Source: Adiantum capillus-veneris (lineage: Eukaryota; Streptophyta; Polypodiopsida; Polypodiales; Pteridaceae). Taken from it: a DNA stretch of 64,000 bases. The notes under the pieces were generated by a model. The model saw only the letters and a list, made by a program, of their open reading frames with translations, was not told the DNA's origin and made no database searches. Numbering within the stretch: position 1 is the stretch's first letter; each line of letters starts with the position of its first letter. The translations under genes were made by a program, and so were the position numbers. Shown here piece after piece: positions 1 to 12,243 of the stretch. Where the stretch lies: NCBI GenBank assembly GCA_014529385.2, contig CM043955.1, positions 135,916,108 to 135,980,107 of the forward strand, in the 5' to 3' direction.

Positions 1-3000
1 TTGTAGAAAAATTTGTGGATGACAGATGTACAATTCATGATCTCTTGGTGATGAAATTGTTGCATCTGGCCTTTTGTGTCGTGGGCTGTATAAGCTCACT
101 TTGTATGACAAGTGTGGGAAAACTTTTGCAAATGCAATTGCAGATTCAAGGGTTGTTTTAGATGCAAAATTGTGGCATGCACATTTTGGACATCTGAATT
201 TTACCAGCTTGCTGCGTTTGCAAAAATTTGATATGGTGGCTTCTTTGCCACCTCTTGAAGCACCTGTCAAACATGTTTGTGGAGGCTGTATTTTGGGTAA
301 AATGAAGCGTTCAAAGTTTCCAAAGGATGGTTCAGTTAGGGCCACATGCAGGTTGCATCTTGTGCATAGTGATGTTTGTGGGCCCATGCAAACTCCGTCC
401 TTGGGAAATTACCTTTACTTTGTGACTTTCATTGATGATTACTCCAGGCATGCATGGTTATTTCCGCTTAATGCGAAGTCCGAAGTTTTTATATGCTTCA
501 AACAATTTTTGGCTATGGCTGAAAATGTCTCGAAATGTACTATGGGCACCCTCCATTCCGATCGAGGGGGGAGTATACGTCTCATGAATTTAATGCATTT
601 TTGGCTAGTCATGGAATAAAACACCAATATACAGTGCCTTATACACCTCAGCAAAATGGTGTTGCTGAGAGGAAAAACAGGTCACTTATGGAAATGACAC
701 AATGTATGGTCAAAAGTCAACCTTTAAATTTTTTTTTGGCTTAAGGCCATCATATGTGTCACTTATGTACTAAACAAGTGTCCTACAAAAGCTTTGCAGT
801 CTATTACTCCATATGAAGCATGGCAGAATAGAAAGCCTTCTATTGAGCACATGCATGTTTTTGGCTGTTTGGCATATGCTTTGGTGCCACAAACACTGCA
901 CAAAAATTTTGGATGATAAGGTTGTCAAATGTATTTTTGTTGGTTATAGTGCTGAAAGCAAATGTTACAGGTTGTATCATCCACAAACAAAGCGTATTCT
1001 GGTTTCGCGAGATGATGTGTTTGTGGAAGATTCTATTCAGCCCTTGATGTCATGTACTAGAGACATGTTATGTAAGCTCACAGGACATTTATGGCACTTT
1101 GTTGCCTCTTTTCAGTGGTGGAAATATGAATGTAGATTCCAATGAGGTAAATGTACAACCTATGGGGGTTTTTGAAAATGTTATAGATCAGCCTATTACT
1201 GATGTAGATGTACATGATGTACTTGATGAGGAAAGGGTTGAAAATGAACAGGCTAGAGGTATGCCAAAATGGCTGGTGCATACATTGTGTGAAAATAAAT
1301 TGGATGCACCCTTGTCTAGTCATACTTGTTCAGGCTCTCGCCATGCATCTTATGCATCATATTGTTATGCTTTGGATGTGTCTAGCTTACATGATGTTGA
1401 GGAACCTCTATCTTTTGATGAAGAACCGAATTCAAAAAATTGGATGGCTGCCATGCAATCAGAATATGATGCACTTATAGAAAATGACACATGGACTTTA
1501 TGTGATTTCCTCCCTGGCAAAAAGGCCATTGGTACAAAGTGGGTTTACAAGTTGAAACGCAAGCCGGATGGTGAGGTTGATCGACATAAGACTTGACTTG
1601 TTGCAAAAGGCTATGCATAGCAAAAAGGCATAGATTATGAAGAAACTTTTTCTCCCACTTGTTGTATGACTACTGTTCATTTTCTATGTGCATTGGCAAC
1701 TCATTTTGGTTGTGTTGTACATCAAACAGATATTGTTACTGCTTTCTTGAATGGTGACATATTTGAGGAAGTTTATGTAATGCAGCCTCGCGGTTTTGTC
1801 AAGAAAGGACAAGAGGACAAAGTGTGCAGATGTAAGAAGGCTTTGTATGGGTTGAATCAACCTCCTTGTGCTTGGTATGAGAAACCTGACACTCATTTGG
1901 TCAAACGAGGCTTTCGTAATAGTCCAATAGAAAGCACATTGTATGTCAAGCATGAGGGCGATGTACTTCTCATTGTTGTTCTTTATGTGGATGATTTGTT
2001 GATCACTAGTCCCAATGGGGCACATATTGCTAAATTTAAGGCTGATTTGATTGCTACTTTCAAGATGAAAGATTTGGGATTGTTGCATCATTACTTGGGT
2101 ATACAGTTTAAGTAGTGTGGTGGTGGTATTGCCTTGTGTCAGAAAAGTTACATAAAGACATTGTTATGTAAGTTTGGACTTGAGGATTGCAAACCTATTG
2201 CCACTCCCATGGAAACAGGTTTGAAATTGAGTCTACATGATGCTGGTGATCCTACTAATGTCACTCTTTTTCAAACTGATGTTGGATGCCTCATTTATGT
2301 ATGCAACACAAGGCCAGATATTCAATTTACAATCTCACAGGTCAGCAAATTTTTGTCTGGCCCAGGGTCTAAGCATTGGCAGGCTGTCAAGAGGATTTTC
2401 CGCTACTTGAGTGGCACTTTACATCTTGGCTTGTTTTATCCCAAGGGGGGATCATTGTCGCTAGACTTACATGCTTTTTCGGACTCAGATTAGGCTAGCT
2501 GTTTTGACATGTGAGTGTCCACAAGTGGTTTTTGTTTCATGCTTGGCAATTCATGTATATCATGATTGAGCAAGAAGCAACCTACTGTGGCAAATTTTAG
2601 TTGTGAGGCTGAGTACATGGCAGTCTTCACAGCCAAGGTTGAGTGTGTATGGCTCATATGCCTTATGGCTGATTTGGGAGTTGGATAGGACACTGCCAAC
2701 ACTATCTACACTGACAGACTGAGCACATTGGCAATTGCAAGGAACCCAGTTTTTCATGCTCGCTGAAAGCACATTGAGGTGCATTACCACTATGTCAGGG
2801 AGAGGCTCACAGTAGGGGAGGTCGTCTTCGCTTATGTACCAACACAGGAAAACCTTGCAGATCTTTTCACAAAGGCATTGTCTTGTGAGAAGTTTGAAGC
2901 TTCCACAAAGCTTTGGGCTTACTCCCCTTTGTGGACTGATCATGTCCTCAGTGAATGGCACTTCCATTTACTCATGTGTCAGCTCTCCTTCACCGCATCA

Positions 3001-3014
3001 CTCCAGGGGGGATT
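1..3014 (+). pseudogene. Decayed Copia polyprotein, 3' part (integrase, RT, RNase H)
   Basis: The six broken frames follow the intact Copia polyprotein at 54497-58783 almost codon for codon. They start in the GAG-pre-integrase region (about 1-350) and pass through the integrase core, with TFIDDYSRHAW near 430 and the PYTPQQNGVAER signature near 640. RT follows (KWVYKLKRKPDG near 1540, YVDDLLIT near 1990), then RNase H to about 2925. Frames are broken near 580, 740, 900 and 1060, with in-frame stops at 1594, 2113 and 2491 among others. The gag and protease part lies left of the window edge. The element cannot make a working polyprotein. It shares the LTR family of the young copy, so it is an older member of the same lineage. 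Confidence 0.93.
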
Positions 3015-3243
3015 TATTACCATATACATGTGGTAGTGATGTGTATGAACACACTTAGGACCGTTAAGGCATTTTTTCCCTCTTTAGGAGGTTTTTCCCC
3101 CCGTGCATTGTATGTACGCCCATTCATTCTAGGGCTATCTATGTTTCTATTTCACACTAAGTAATACACTCTCTGTTGTGTGCCTTGAGCTTCCTTCATC
3201 TTCTCCAAGCTATGTGTCTTTCCTTGCAACCGTAATTCCAGCA
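3015..3243 (+). repeat. 3' LTR of the decayed Copia copy
   Basis: This is about 229 bp and aligns to the 227-bp LTR of the young Copia element (53908-54134). A G-rich polypurine tract (CAGGGGGGAT, near 3004-3013) lies directly before it. The first dinucleotide has decayed from TG to TA and the end reads CCAGCA instead of CCAACA. The matching 5' LTR is outside the window. Confidence 0.9.
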
Positions 3244-3515
3244 TTTAGTACTTTAATCATGATTGATCCAGCCCCCTAAATCAGTTCATAGAAAATCAAT
3301 ACAAGTGTACAATGATGCACAACAAGACTAGAATACTCAAAATACATCATCAAGTTTTGTACAATGGTTGGGCCTTTACATAGGCATGGAGCGGGATATT
3401 GGAACTAACCTAAGTTATAGAATCTCAAGTGAATGGCCCGATGGATTCCCAGTATTTCTTTTTGCTTAAGGTATTTAATTTACTAATTTGTCAAAGTCTT
3501 GGGTAGGGAAATTTG
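3244..3515. other. Spacer without recognisable gene
   Basis: I see no ORF or repeat of note here. The last 30 bases run into a conserved LTR-core sequence that recurs at 7619. Confidence 0.6.
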
Positions 3516-3595
3516 TTGAGGGGAGTATATAAGCACACCTAGCCCCCATTGTTGTATAATTATCTTTGTCATTGCCTAGTTGGTTGGTTTAGCAG

Positions 3596-3597
<2 letters not shown>
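3516..3597 (+). repeat. LTR-core copy 1 with TATA box
   Basis: An 82-bp block containing GAGTATATAAGCAC (TATA box) and ending in AGCAGCA. It recurs nearly unchanged at 7619-7700. Here it runs into a TG microsatellite; at the second site it runs into a CT microsatellite. It is probably the promoter/R part of an LTR whose remainder is lost or diverged at this copy. Confidence 0.6.

Positions 3598-3692
<95 letters not shown>
3598..3692. repeat. (TG)n microsatellite
   Basis: About 47 uninterrupted TG units directly downstream of a TATA-bearing LTR core. Cys-Val and Thr-His ORFs across it are artefacts of the repeat. Confidence 0.98.
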
Positions 3693-3694
<2 letters not shown>

Positions 3695-4162
3695 CAGTTC
3701 TAAATCTATATATATATATACGCAAACGAACACTAACTGTTCACAGACTAACAATTCTAGAAAAGTACAGTGGCATTGCACAATAATTTATTTGCAGTTG
3801 AAAATAAATTTTGTACAAAGGTAATGAAGATAACAAAATACAGCTCAAGAATCCATAAACCCAAAGTCTGGGAAATTTTGCGCCACACTAAGAGATCCAC
3901 CATTCATTAAGAACTAGACATTTTAATCAAGGAAGGTAGCCCTCACTTGCACCCATAGCCACAAGAAAACTATTCGTTAGCACGTGACTGTACGCAGGTG
4001 ATGTAGGGCATCCCAGTTGTTATCCATGTCACCTTAAAAAAAACACATAGTTCTTAACTAGTATATTGTTCTTTTTTGAAAAAACCTTTCTTTGGTATTT
4101 TTGCCAATCTGATAAAGGAAAGTGAAAACCCATAAAGCAGCTATGTATCTGGTTATTCCTCG

Positions 4163-4166
<4 letters not shown>

Positions 4167-4243
<77 letters not shown>
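4167..4243. repeat. (TA)n microsatellite
   Basis: An uninterrupted TA run of about 77 bp in AT-rich spacer. Confidence 0.97.
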
Positions 4244-4245
<2 letters not shown>

Positions 4246-6987
4246 TTTTAAAATAACTTTCTTTGCTATACTTAAGTTTTTAGGAAAAAGAAAACTTCTT
4301 TTTTAATCTGACTGGAGAGAATTTCACTCTATAGAGGTAGGCATAGTTAATCTCAAGCCAGATCACAGTTCTATTAAGGACCACCTCATCCTTGTGGTTT
4401 GAAGTATAGAAAAAAACAATCTTTTAGAACAGATCCTACTTCAAGAACCCTTTTATAAGCACCCTGAGATATCTTCAAAGAAACTTCTAAGAATTAACAA
4501 ATTTATAAACCTGAGCTCACCCCTTTTTTAAAATAAAAAATGAAAAAAAACTTTATTTCTCAAGAAATATCTATGTTTAATATGTCATGTCTAACATACT
4601 GTAGCCCAAGCCAGTTATAAACTGTTTTTCATATCATAAAACCCTAGATGAATCAGTCCCTAGATCCAACTCAAACCTTGTCCGAGAAAGATACGACAAA
4701 AGATTAACCATCAAAGATCAGTCAAAGGGAAATATATGACTTTCCTTATAATACCAAGACCTTTAAAACCAACTTCTAGAAGCTTTTTTGTATATACTGC
4801 AAGATGGTAGGTAAAGATCAGTTCATATATACTTAAGTCAAATTAGGAAGCCAGCAGATGATGACAAGCAAATTTTATTGAATAGCCGAGGGTCAAACTA
4901 ACCAAGACCTTCAAAACTCAATCACTATGTTGAAGTAATGATAAGTCACCAAACACTATCACTAAACGTTATAGTATGTGATGTAAAAAAGATCAAGTAA
5001 ATTTGAAACCAGCTTCAATCAATCCGGTATGTGTTGCCACTCTTAGCTCTATAAAAAATCCGGTATGTGTTGCCACTCTTAGCTTTATAAAAAATCAGAG
5101 AAAGGGAAACATATCAGAAGCTAGTACTTAGTAAATACAAAAAAACTTTTAGCCGATTTAGTGAGATAGGCATCTGCTCCAAAAAACAATTCAATCTTAC
5201 TAGTAGGTGATGTAATATGGTAAAAAAGGTTAAGTCAATTTGCAAAAACAATATTTACTCCTACACGTGGTTATGTGATACCACTTACTACCAACCTAAT
5301 ATCAGAAGACAGGACACCATTTCCGAAACCTGTATTAACTGCCCTCAGAATAATCTTCAGCCGATTCAATAGAATAGGCACCAGAACAAGAAAGTGAATC
5401 AGTCTAAGGAATGTCCTCTTACTCAAAGGACCTCAGCAATGTAGTGTTACAATAAACCAAAATATCTTTTCAATCTTATAAGATCATTACAGCTCATTTT
5501 TTGTGAATTTCTGGTTTTTTTTCCGATCTGCAGTATCCCTTTCAAGAGTACATTACATCTATTGAGTAGCTTTTTAACAGAACATAACATCATCACCCAT
5601 ATATACAAATCCTTTCCTTTAAGTACCATACAATCCTCTTTTCTTAGCAGCCATACTCCCTCATACCTGGCAGTCTCCCCATTTTTCTTTTTTTTAATTA
5701 CAGATTTTTCCTCAAAAAACCAGTTTTATAGCACTTTTTATGGAAACCAGACATATTACTACCATCATTCAAAAAAACTAGGTAGTTCTTAGTTTAACTG
5801 AGCCATTCACACTACTTCCCCTAACCAGTAAGAGTCAGTTTCCAGAACCAGGTTTTTTTTCTTTCTTTTTTTAACGAAAACAAACACCATTAGTCAAAGA
5901 GGATTACAATTTCCCATCTGTCCCAGAGCAGTCATGTACTCCCGCTCAAATTTCTCCCATAAATCAGTAAGAACAGTCTCCGGAACATTTTTCCTTTAAA
6001 AAAATCTATATTACTAGTTTTTCAAAGCCTTTCAAAACTTTTTTCAGCATAGCTTCATAATAACAATTGCCAATCTCTAGAGCAAGAAGTATTTTCTGTT
6101 TGACCTGTAGATTAGGAGACGGAGACGCCTCCACGATGTCCTTCCCATTCTTTTTTGGAATGTTGAGCATACAGTAGTAAAATAGCTTCTAACACACACA
6201 GTATAGAATGCTCACACAAGTGAATACAAAGCACAATGCTAAGTGAGTATATATACTCACCTTTAAGAGGCTTTTATATCTGTTGATGTCCATCAGAAGA
6301 CTATACGCCAGAATCGGACAGGCTTCCGCCACTCGAGGTTGCCCATACGGGCCATTAACTCAGGGATTGTCATCAGCTAGAGATCCGGATGCTCCAGATA
6401 GTGTCGCACCACATTCGCTACTACTGTCTCATGCCAACCAAACCCTAGCCCACATGCGGTGGCGTGCTGCAGGAAGCATGATTACTAAATGGAGAGAAGA
6501 GTTTAAACGCTACATAGTACACTATTGTGTATAAAGCTCTATTGTGTATAAAGCTGAGATTTTTATTAAGTTTAAATGCAAGGTCCAGTCCCCTTCTTCT
6601 CAGTTACACCCTGGCAACAGATAAAACACCGCTCACATGGTCGATATACGGTCCGAAATCCATTATGTGATTATTGTATCAAACCCCCAGGTTGATGATA
6701 CACAACCCGTTATCCATGCTACAGAATCTATACTGAGTTTTTATGTCATACAGTACTCCACTAGGGTAAATTATCCATGCCCTGATCTTACCGGTGTGAG
6801 TTACTCTACACAAAGACGGTGATTTTAAGTAATCAATTATTATTTCCAATTTTGTTTTGAAGTCAAAAGGTGGTTCTATAAGATAGATGACATTTTTACA
6901 CAACAAAGTCCATAGTATTGGTATGGAGTAACTTTTCCTGCGTTACTATACCCAGCTTATTTTCTCCTCAAGGGTATCTATCCTAAT
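4244..6987. other. AT-rich spacer with a 36-bp tandem duplication
   Basis: No coding sequence that I trust. Two adjacent 36-bp copies (5021-5056 and 5057-5092, starting AATCCGGTATGTG) differ at one base. A short duplication of GTGTATAAAGCT occurs near 6530-6555. Phrases such as AGCCGATTCA and CAAGACCTT recur loosely, suggesting an old repeat I cannot name. The small ORFs at 6283-6534 and 6637-6822 have no recognisable features. Confidence 0.5.
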
Positions 6988-7503
6988 ATGGCTGACCGTC
7001 AAGAACTGGTTTTTTCCATAGCAACAGCTCATCTTTATCAGTCAAGAGAATCTACTCGGAGAGCGACTTTACTCCGTTATGAACTTCATTTATTTCCACA
7101 ATTAGGAACCTCTGTATCTCAGACTAAATGGTGGACATATCAGTACCGAGTGACGCGTGTAACCCTTTGGGGTCGTGAGAATTTTAGGAACAATATCAGA
7201 TTGGCGATGGTAACTGAGGCTCTGGGCCTAGGGCCACAGTATTATTTCATAGAACATTCGTTGAAGCCAGGTTTTTCTGAGCGGTTATACCTGCTAGCCC
7301 AATTCCTTCCACCTCATAACATTTTTTTGTATCGTAGTTATGGTCATCTATTAAGAGGATATTTTAACAGTACTCCACGCACCCAGGAGTATGGGTTAGT
7401 CTTGGCGACTCGTATCTTGCCTTTAGCAGAGCGTCCAAACACCTGCTTTTACTGTGACAGCTGTTTGTGTGATCATGTAATGGGTGGTTTAATAGAGATG
7501 TAG
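6988..7503 (+). CDS. Orphan ORF, 171 codons, function unknown
   Basis: It opens with ATG (MADRQELVFSIATAH) and runs 171 codons without low-complexity sequence, unusual for this AT-rich stretch. The protein is basic in its first half (RESTRRATLLRYELH, WWTYQYRVTRVTLWGRENFRNN). Its C-terminal part holds three clustered cysteines (CFYCDSC) followed by CDH, which could bind metal. No membrane segment or signal peptide is evident. I do not recognise the family. It lies between two copies of the 82-bp LTR core, so it may belong to a retroelement or to a captured sequence. It could also be a chance ORF. Confidence 0.4.
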   Translation: MADRQELVFSIATAHLYQSRESTRRATLLRYELHLFPQLGTSVSQTKWWTYQYRVTRVTLWGRENFRNNIRLAMVTEALGLGPQYYFIEHSLKPGFSERLYLLAQFLPPHNIFLYRSYGHLLRGYFNSTPRTQEYGLVLATRILPLAERPNTCFYCDSCLCDHVMGGLIEM

Positions 7504-7584
7504 ATGAGGGGATCCCAAAATACTTATCAGCCCGGCTTCTTTTTGTCAATTTTAATAGAAGAGTCATTTGAAAGACCTCATGTT

Positions 7585-7837
<253 letters not shown>

Positions 7838-7855
7838 TGGTATCAAAGTGCATGG
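7838..7855 (+). promoter_or_regulatory. Primer binding site (initiator Met tRNA type)
   Basis: TGGTATCAAAGTGCATGG follows directly on the CA end of the LTR. It matches the usual start TGGTATCAGAGC of iMet-tRNA primer sites in plant LTR elements, with one change. Confidence 0.6.
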
Positions 7856-8589
7856 CTTGTTGACTGTGGGAGGAGAAGCGTTCATATGTCAGGAAGACTA
7901 ATTGTTCCTTTTATCGTTGTTTTTTGAAATGCACGTGAAAATTAGTGTTTTCTTTCAAGGCATTTTAAAACGCAGGTGCAAAAGGGCTCAATGGCAGCAT
8001 TTACTGCACACTGGAATAGACCAATCCACAAAAAAAAAATTAGACAACATTGGTACTTGGAGAGGGCTACAAAAAGGAGTCATTTTGAAATGCACGTTCA
8101 ACAAAGTCGCCAAAGGGTGGACTGTGTTTTGAGATGTGACTAGGTGAAGCTTGAGGACCGGCAAGGGGACTTGAGACACTATCGTTGCCCACTTTGGAAG
8201 TATTCTAAGATGTTATTTCCAAGTAAGGCATTTTGGTGTCGTCTTGAGATGCTGTCCCAGTTGTGATGAGAGCTAGCATTGAGTCTTGGACAATTTTAAA
8301 ATCCAGTCTTGTGCTAAATTGTGAAGGTTGTTCTACATTGCCTCGCCATCAATGAAGAACCAAAACCAACACACGGCTATGAAAAGGCCATCCACCAATT
8401 CTCAATTAATAGCCTCGGCATTCTTGAAGTCCTCATGGGGGAACTGGCTCCGTGTGTCTGTGGATTGTCAATCCAAAGGCAAATTCAAGAGCACATTAAA
8501 GGACAGAGGCAAAGGCAAGCTTGACAAGGATGGAAAGGCTGGTACTCATTTAGTTGTCTTGGCGTAGTAGAGTCCTCAAGGGAGATGAA
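7856..8589 (+). mobile_element. Internal remnant of an LTR element
   Basis: Sequence downstream of the primer site, with no intact ORF. Near 8470-8540 a Lys-rich frame reads KGKFKSTLKDRGKGKLDKDGK. A similar phrase (AKGKCKILQEEKDKGKLDR) occurs near 16985-17045, so both may derive from one element family. The Copia LTR at 8590 cuts it off. Confidence 0.4.
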
Positions 8590-8817
8590 TGTTACCGTAT
8601 ATATATGGTAGTGATGTGTGTGAACACACTTAGGACCGTCGAGGCATTTTTTCCCTCACTAGGAGGTTTCTTCCCTTGTGCATTGTATATACGCCCATCA
8701 TTCTAGGGCTAACTTATCTTTCAATTGTGAACTAAGCAGTATACTCTTTGTTGTGTGCCTTGAGCTTCTTCACCTTCTTCAAGATGTGTGTGTTTCCCTG
8801 CAACCCTATTTCCAACA
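8590..8817 (+). repeat. 5' LTR of Copia copy E1
   Basis: 228 bp, TGTTACC...CCAACA, of the same family as the 227-bp LTR of the young element. A mutated primer site (TGGTATAAGAGC) follows at 8820. Confidence 0.9.
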
Positions 8818-9175
8818 ATTGGTATAAGAGCAAGCTGCGTTTTGGGCATAGTTGCCAGCATCACCAACAAATGCCTGCTCACTTTCTCTGATTTGGATGA
8901 GCTTTGGTGAGCATCAATAGGTCGAACAATACTTTGGGTGAGCTTATCGAGCTCAGTCTGCTCAAAATTTTCATTCGGACTCATTTCGGCCCCGGTTTCC
9001 ACTACAGGTAGTATACGCGAGCAATTTTGTCCTTTTGTGCAAAATTTTTGTCAGTATAATTTTTTGGAGAACAGGTCCCTTACAGTCCTCTTTTGGTTGT
9101 GCTATATATCATGTGTTGGTTCTACTTTGTTTTTCCTCTTTCTAGGTAGTTTTCACATCAGGTGCAATCTCTCAC

Positions 9176-9728
9176 CATGGCTGCTATTGAGGATAAATTG
9201 GATGGGGATAATTACCCAATGTGGACTGACATGATGCAACATATTCTTGTGTCAAAGGGAGTTTGGAATGTTGTGCAAGGCGTTGATGTATGTCCGCCTT
9301 CTGTGGATACAGGCTTTGTTGAGGATGTTGCAAGTTTTGGTGGTAGGATTGTTCTTGCTAGAGCTTTTTGCCTACGACTGAACAGTCTTGTTGGGATATT
9401 AGAGATGTGTAGGCTCATGCATTGATTTCATTATCTGTGAAGTGCACTATTACTCCTAAAATTTTCTCAACTAAATCAACAAAACATGCTTGGGATATTC
9501 TAGCTGGCCTTTATGCAAATCACAATGAGGCTAAAATTGCATTGTTGTATAAAGAGCAGGAGTCAAAGATTATGCATGAGAAAGATGACATGGAAACTTT
9601 CCTTACTGGTATCAAGGATATCAATGAGCAACTCATTTCTGCAGGCGAAGTCATTTTTGACAGTTCAATTGTGCAGGTTGTTCTTGATGTATTGCAAGAT
9701 TCTTACCAGACTTTAGCTAGTACTTAGA
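9176..9728 (+). pseudogene. Copia E1 gag, 5' half, interrupted at TTAGA
   Basis: The frame starts at ATG 9176 (MAAIEDKLDGDNYPMW), parallel to MADNNNTDV...DKLDGDNYPMW of the intact element. One frame change lies near 9420, after which it continues as gag to DSYQTLAST. At 9728 it is cut by the LTR of a second Copia element. The last five bases before that LTR are TTAGA, the target site. The missing half of this gag is on the minus strand at 28244-28727. Confidence 0.85.
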
Positions 9729-9955
9729 TGTTACCATATACATGTGGTAGTGATGTGTGTGAACACACTTAGGACCGCCATGGCATTTTTCCCCTCACTA
9801 GGAGGTTTTTTCCACCGTGCATTGTATGTACGCCCATACTCTAGGGCTATCTATCTTTCCATCGCACACTAAGTAATACACTCTCTGTTGTGTGCCTTGA
9901 GCTTTGTTTATCTTCTCCAAGCTATGCGTGTTTCTCTGCAACCCTAATTCCAACA
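9729..9955 (+). repeat. 5' LTR of nested Copia copy E2
   Basis: 227 bp, TGTTACC...CCAACA, followed by an iMet primer site TGGTATCAGAGC at 9958. It sits directly after TTAGA (9724-9728) inside the gag of E1. Confidence 0.92.
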
Positions 9956-10307
9956 ATTGGTATCAGAGCAGGTTGCATCCTCTCGAGCTTAGTTGCCAGC
10001 AGCTCTAGCACACGCCTGCTCACTTTCTCTCATTTTTGTGAGCTTTGGCGAGCATAAGTAGGTTGACAAATGCTTTTGGAAAGCTCTAGAGCTTAGTCGG
10101 CTCAGATTTTTGATTTGGGCTCATTTCGGCCTCCGTTTCCACAACAGACAATACTACGCAGGCAATTTTGTCATCTTGTGCAAAATTTGTGTCAGTGCCA
10201 AATTTTGCATAACAGGTCCCTTACACTCTTCTACAAGTTTTGTTATATGGCACGTGTTAGTATCATCTCATTTTTCCTCTTTTTAGGTAGTTTTTTCATC
10301 AGGTGTC

Positions 10308-11650
10308 ATGGTTGACAACAACACAAATGTGTTCAAGATGTATGCTGCTAAGATTGGATGGGGACAATTATCCTATGTGGTCTTACATGATGCAACATGT
10401 CCTCGTGTCAAAGGGTGTCTAGAATATTGTGTAGGGGATTGATGTACGTCCTGGTTCTAAGTATGTAGGAGATGTTGAGGATGTTGCAGGTTTTGGTGGC
10501 ACGATTGTTGTTGTCAAATCTGTTTTGCCTACGGTTGAGCAAGCTTGTTGGGCTGTAAGAGATTCACAAGCTCATGTGTTGATTGCATTGTCTATGAATT
10601 GCACTATTATTCCTCACATTTTTCAGCAAAATCTATAAAACAGGCTTGGGATAGTCTGGCTGGTCTTTATGCAAGTTGCAATGAAGCTAAAATTGCATTG
10701 TTGTATAAGAAGCTAGAGTCAAAGATTATGCATGAGGAAGATGAGATGGACACTTTCCTTTCTAGCGTCAAGGATATTAATGAGCAACTTATTTCTGCAG
10801 GTGAAGTCATTTTTTATAGTTCCCTTGTGTAGATTGTTCTTGATGCTTTGCCAGATTCTTACCAGACTTTTGCTAGTACTTGGAGACTTATAACCCAAGG
10901 AAATCTAGAAGTTGTCAAGTTTGATGCATTATGTACGTTGTTGTTGCAAGAGTCACTTTCCAAAAAACAGGGCAAAAATGCGTGCAATTGAACATGCTTT
11001 TTTTATTGCTTAAAAAAAATGTGGTAATAGTAATGTAGCCACTTCTCATGGTTATTTTGCACGCGGTAAATCACATGCTCCTAATGCTTTTGTTGGCAAC
11101 AATTTGTCTGGGAATTCTGGTGAAAAGGGCAAAAAGAAGATGCATTGCCATTATGGTAAAGCTAATGATCACTTGATCAAGCAGTGTCCTAAGTTGAAGG
11201 CTATAGAGAGCGAGAAGAAAGAGGTTGCTTCAACTACAAATGCAGCTATTGTTGAGACTTCTATAAAAGGAGATTGTGATGTTGATGTTGATGCAAAATG
11301 GGCTTTTAGTGGAAAGTGTACTTATGATCCTTCTGTTCATGACGCATGTATGCCATTTGCTACATATTCTCATATGTGGTACTTTGACAGTGGTGCTACA
11401 AAGCACATCACCTCTCATCGAATATGGTCACTTGTGCCAACAATGCTTCTTATTTTGTCAAGGGAGTTGGAAAGGTTGTGCTAATTACTGCAAATGGCAG
11501 TTCTTTAAAACTTGTTGATGCACTTTATGTACCTGGGATCAAGAAGAACCTTTTGTCTCTATCTGAACTAGCTAGACTTGGTCTTGTTATCAAATGTGTG
11601 GATGACAGATGTATAGTTCATGATCTCAATTTTGGTGATGAGATTGTTGC
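10308..11650 (+). pseudogene. Copia E2 gag to GAG-pre-integrase, truncated
   Basis: The frame opens at ATG 10308 (MVDNNTNVFKM) and is shifted and stopped several times, for example near 10350 and at 10830. Recognisable gag lies at 10550-10900. The zinc knuckle near 11143 reads CHYGKANDHLIKQC, so the second Cys has become Gly. The protease signature DSGATKHITS is near 11388 and the following region ends at GDEIVA. Homology to the intact element stops abruptly near 11650. Integrase, RT and most of RNase H are missing here. The 3' end of E2 is inferred at 28728-29338 on the other strand. Confidence 0.85.
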
Positions 11651-11740
11651 TCGGGGGGGTCACTTAAAAAATTAATGACTATCACGTGAGTGGAGCAGAA
11701 GGAGTGATTAAGTTCCAATTTTTCTCACATTTTCACATAC

Positions 11741-12240
11741 ATGGTGCTTTCTGTTGGACTGTGTTACAAAATCCTTGTTTGACCAAATGAGTTTCAATCT
11801 TCATACCAATGGCCTCTTGGAGAAAAAGGCCATTGGTACAAAGTGGGTTTACAAGTTGAAGCGTAAGTTGGATGGTGAGATTGATTGCTATAAGGTTCGA
11901 CTTGTTGCAAAAGGCTATGCACAACAAAATGGCATAGATTATGAAGAGACTTTTGCTCCCACTTGTTGTATGACTACTGTGCATTTTCTATGTGCATCGG
12001 CAACTCATTTTGGTTGGGATGTACACATCAATCAGACATTGTTACTGCTTTCTTGTTTGGTGACATATTTGAGGAAGTTTATGTAATGCAGCCTCAAGGT
12101 TTTGTCATTAAAGGGAAGGAAGATAAAGTGCACCAATGTAAGAAATCTTTGTATGGGTTGAAGCAATATCCTCTTGCTTGGTATGAGAAGACTGACACTC
12201 ATATGGTCAAACGAGGATTTTGTAACACAGTTCAACAGAA
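11741..12240 (+). pseudogene. Copia RT fragment with inverted flank
   Basis: From about 11825 to 12240 the plus strand encodes Copia RT (GTKWVYKLKRKLDGEI, KGYAQQNGIDYEETFAP, then frame-shifted WYEKTDTHMVKRGFCN). The first 75 bp (11741-11815) match the end of the same region (about 12178-12240) but in reverse complement. The fragment is therefore bounded by an inverted repeat and could fold into a long stem. It ends where homology to the protease-only element begins. Confidence 0.75.
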
Positions 12241-12243
12241 ATC

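Noticed and set aside
3549-3824. ORFs of Cys-Val or Thr-His repeats over TG runs (also at 29489-29798 and 42217-42660)
   Set aside because: They are open only because dinucleotide repeats contain no stop codons; there is no other coding evidence.
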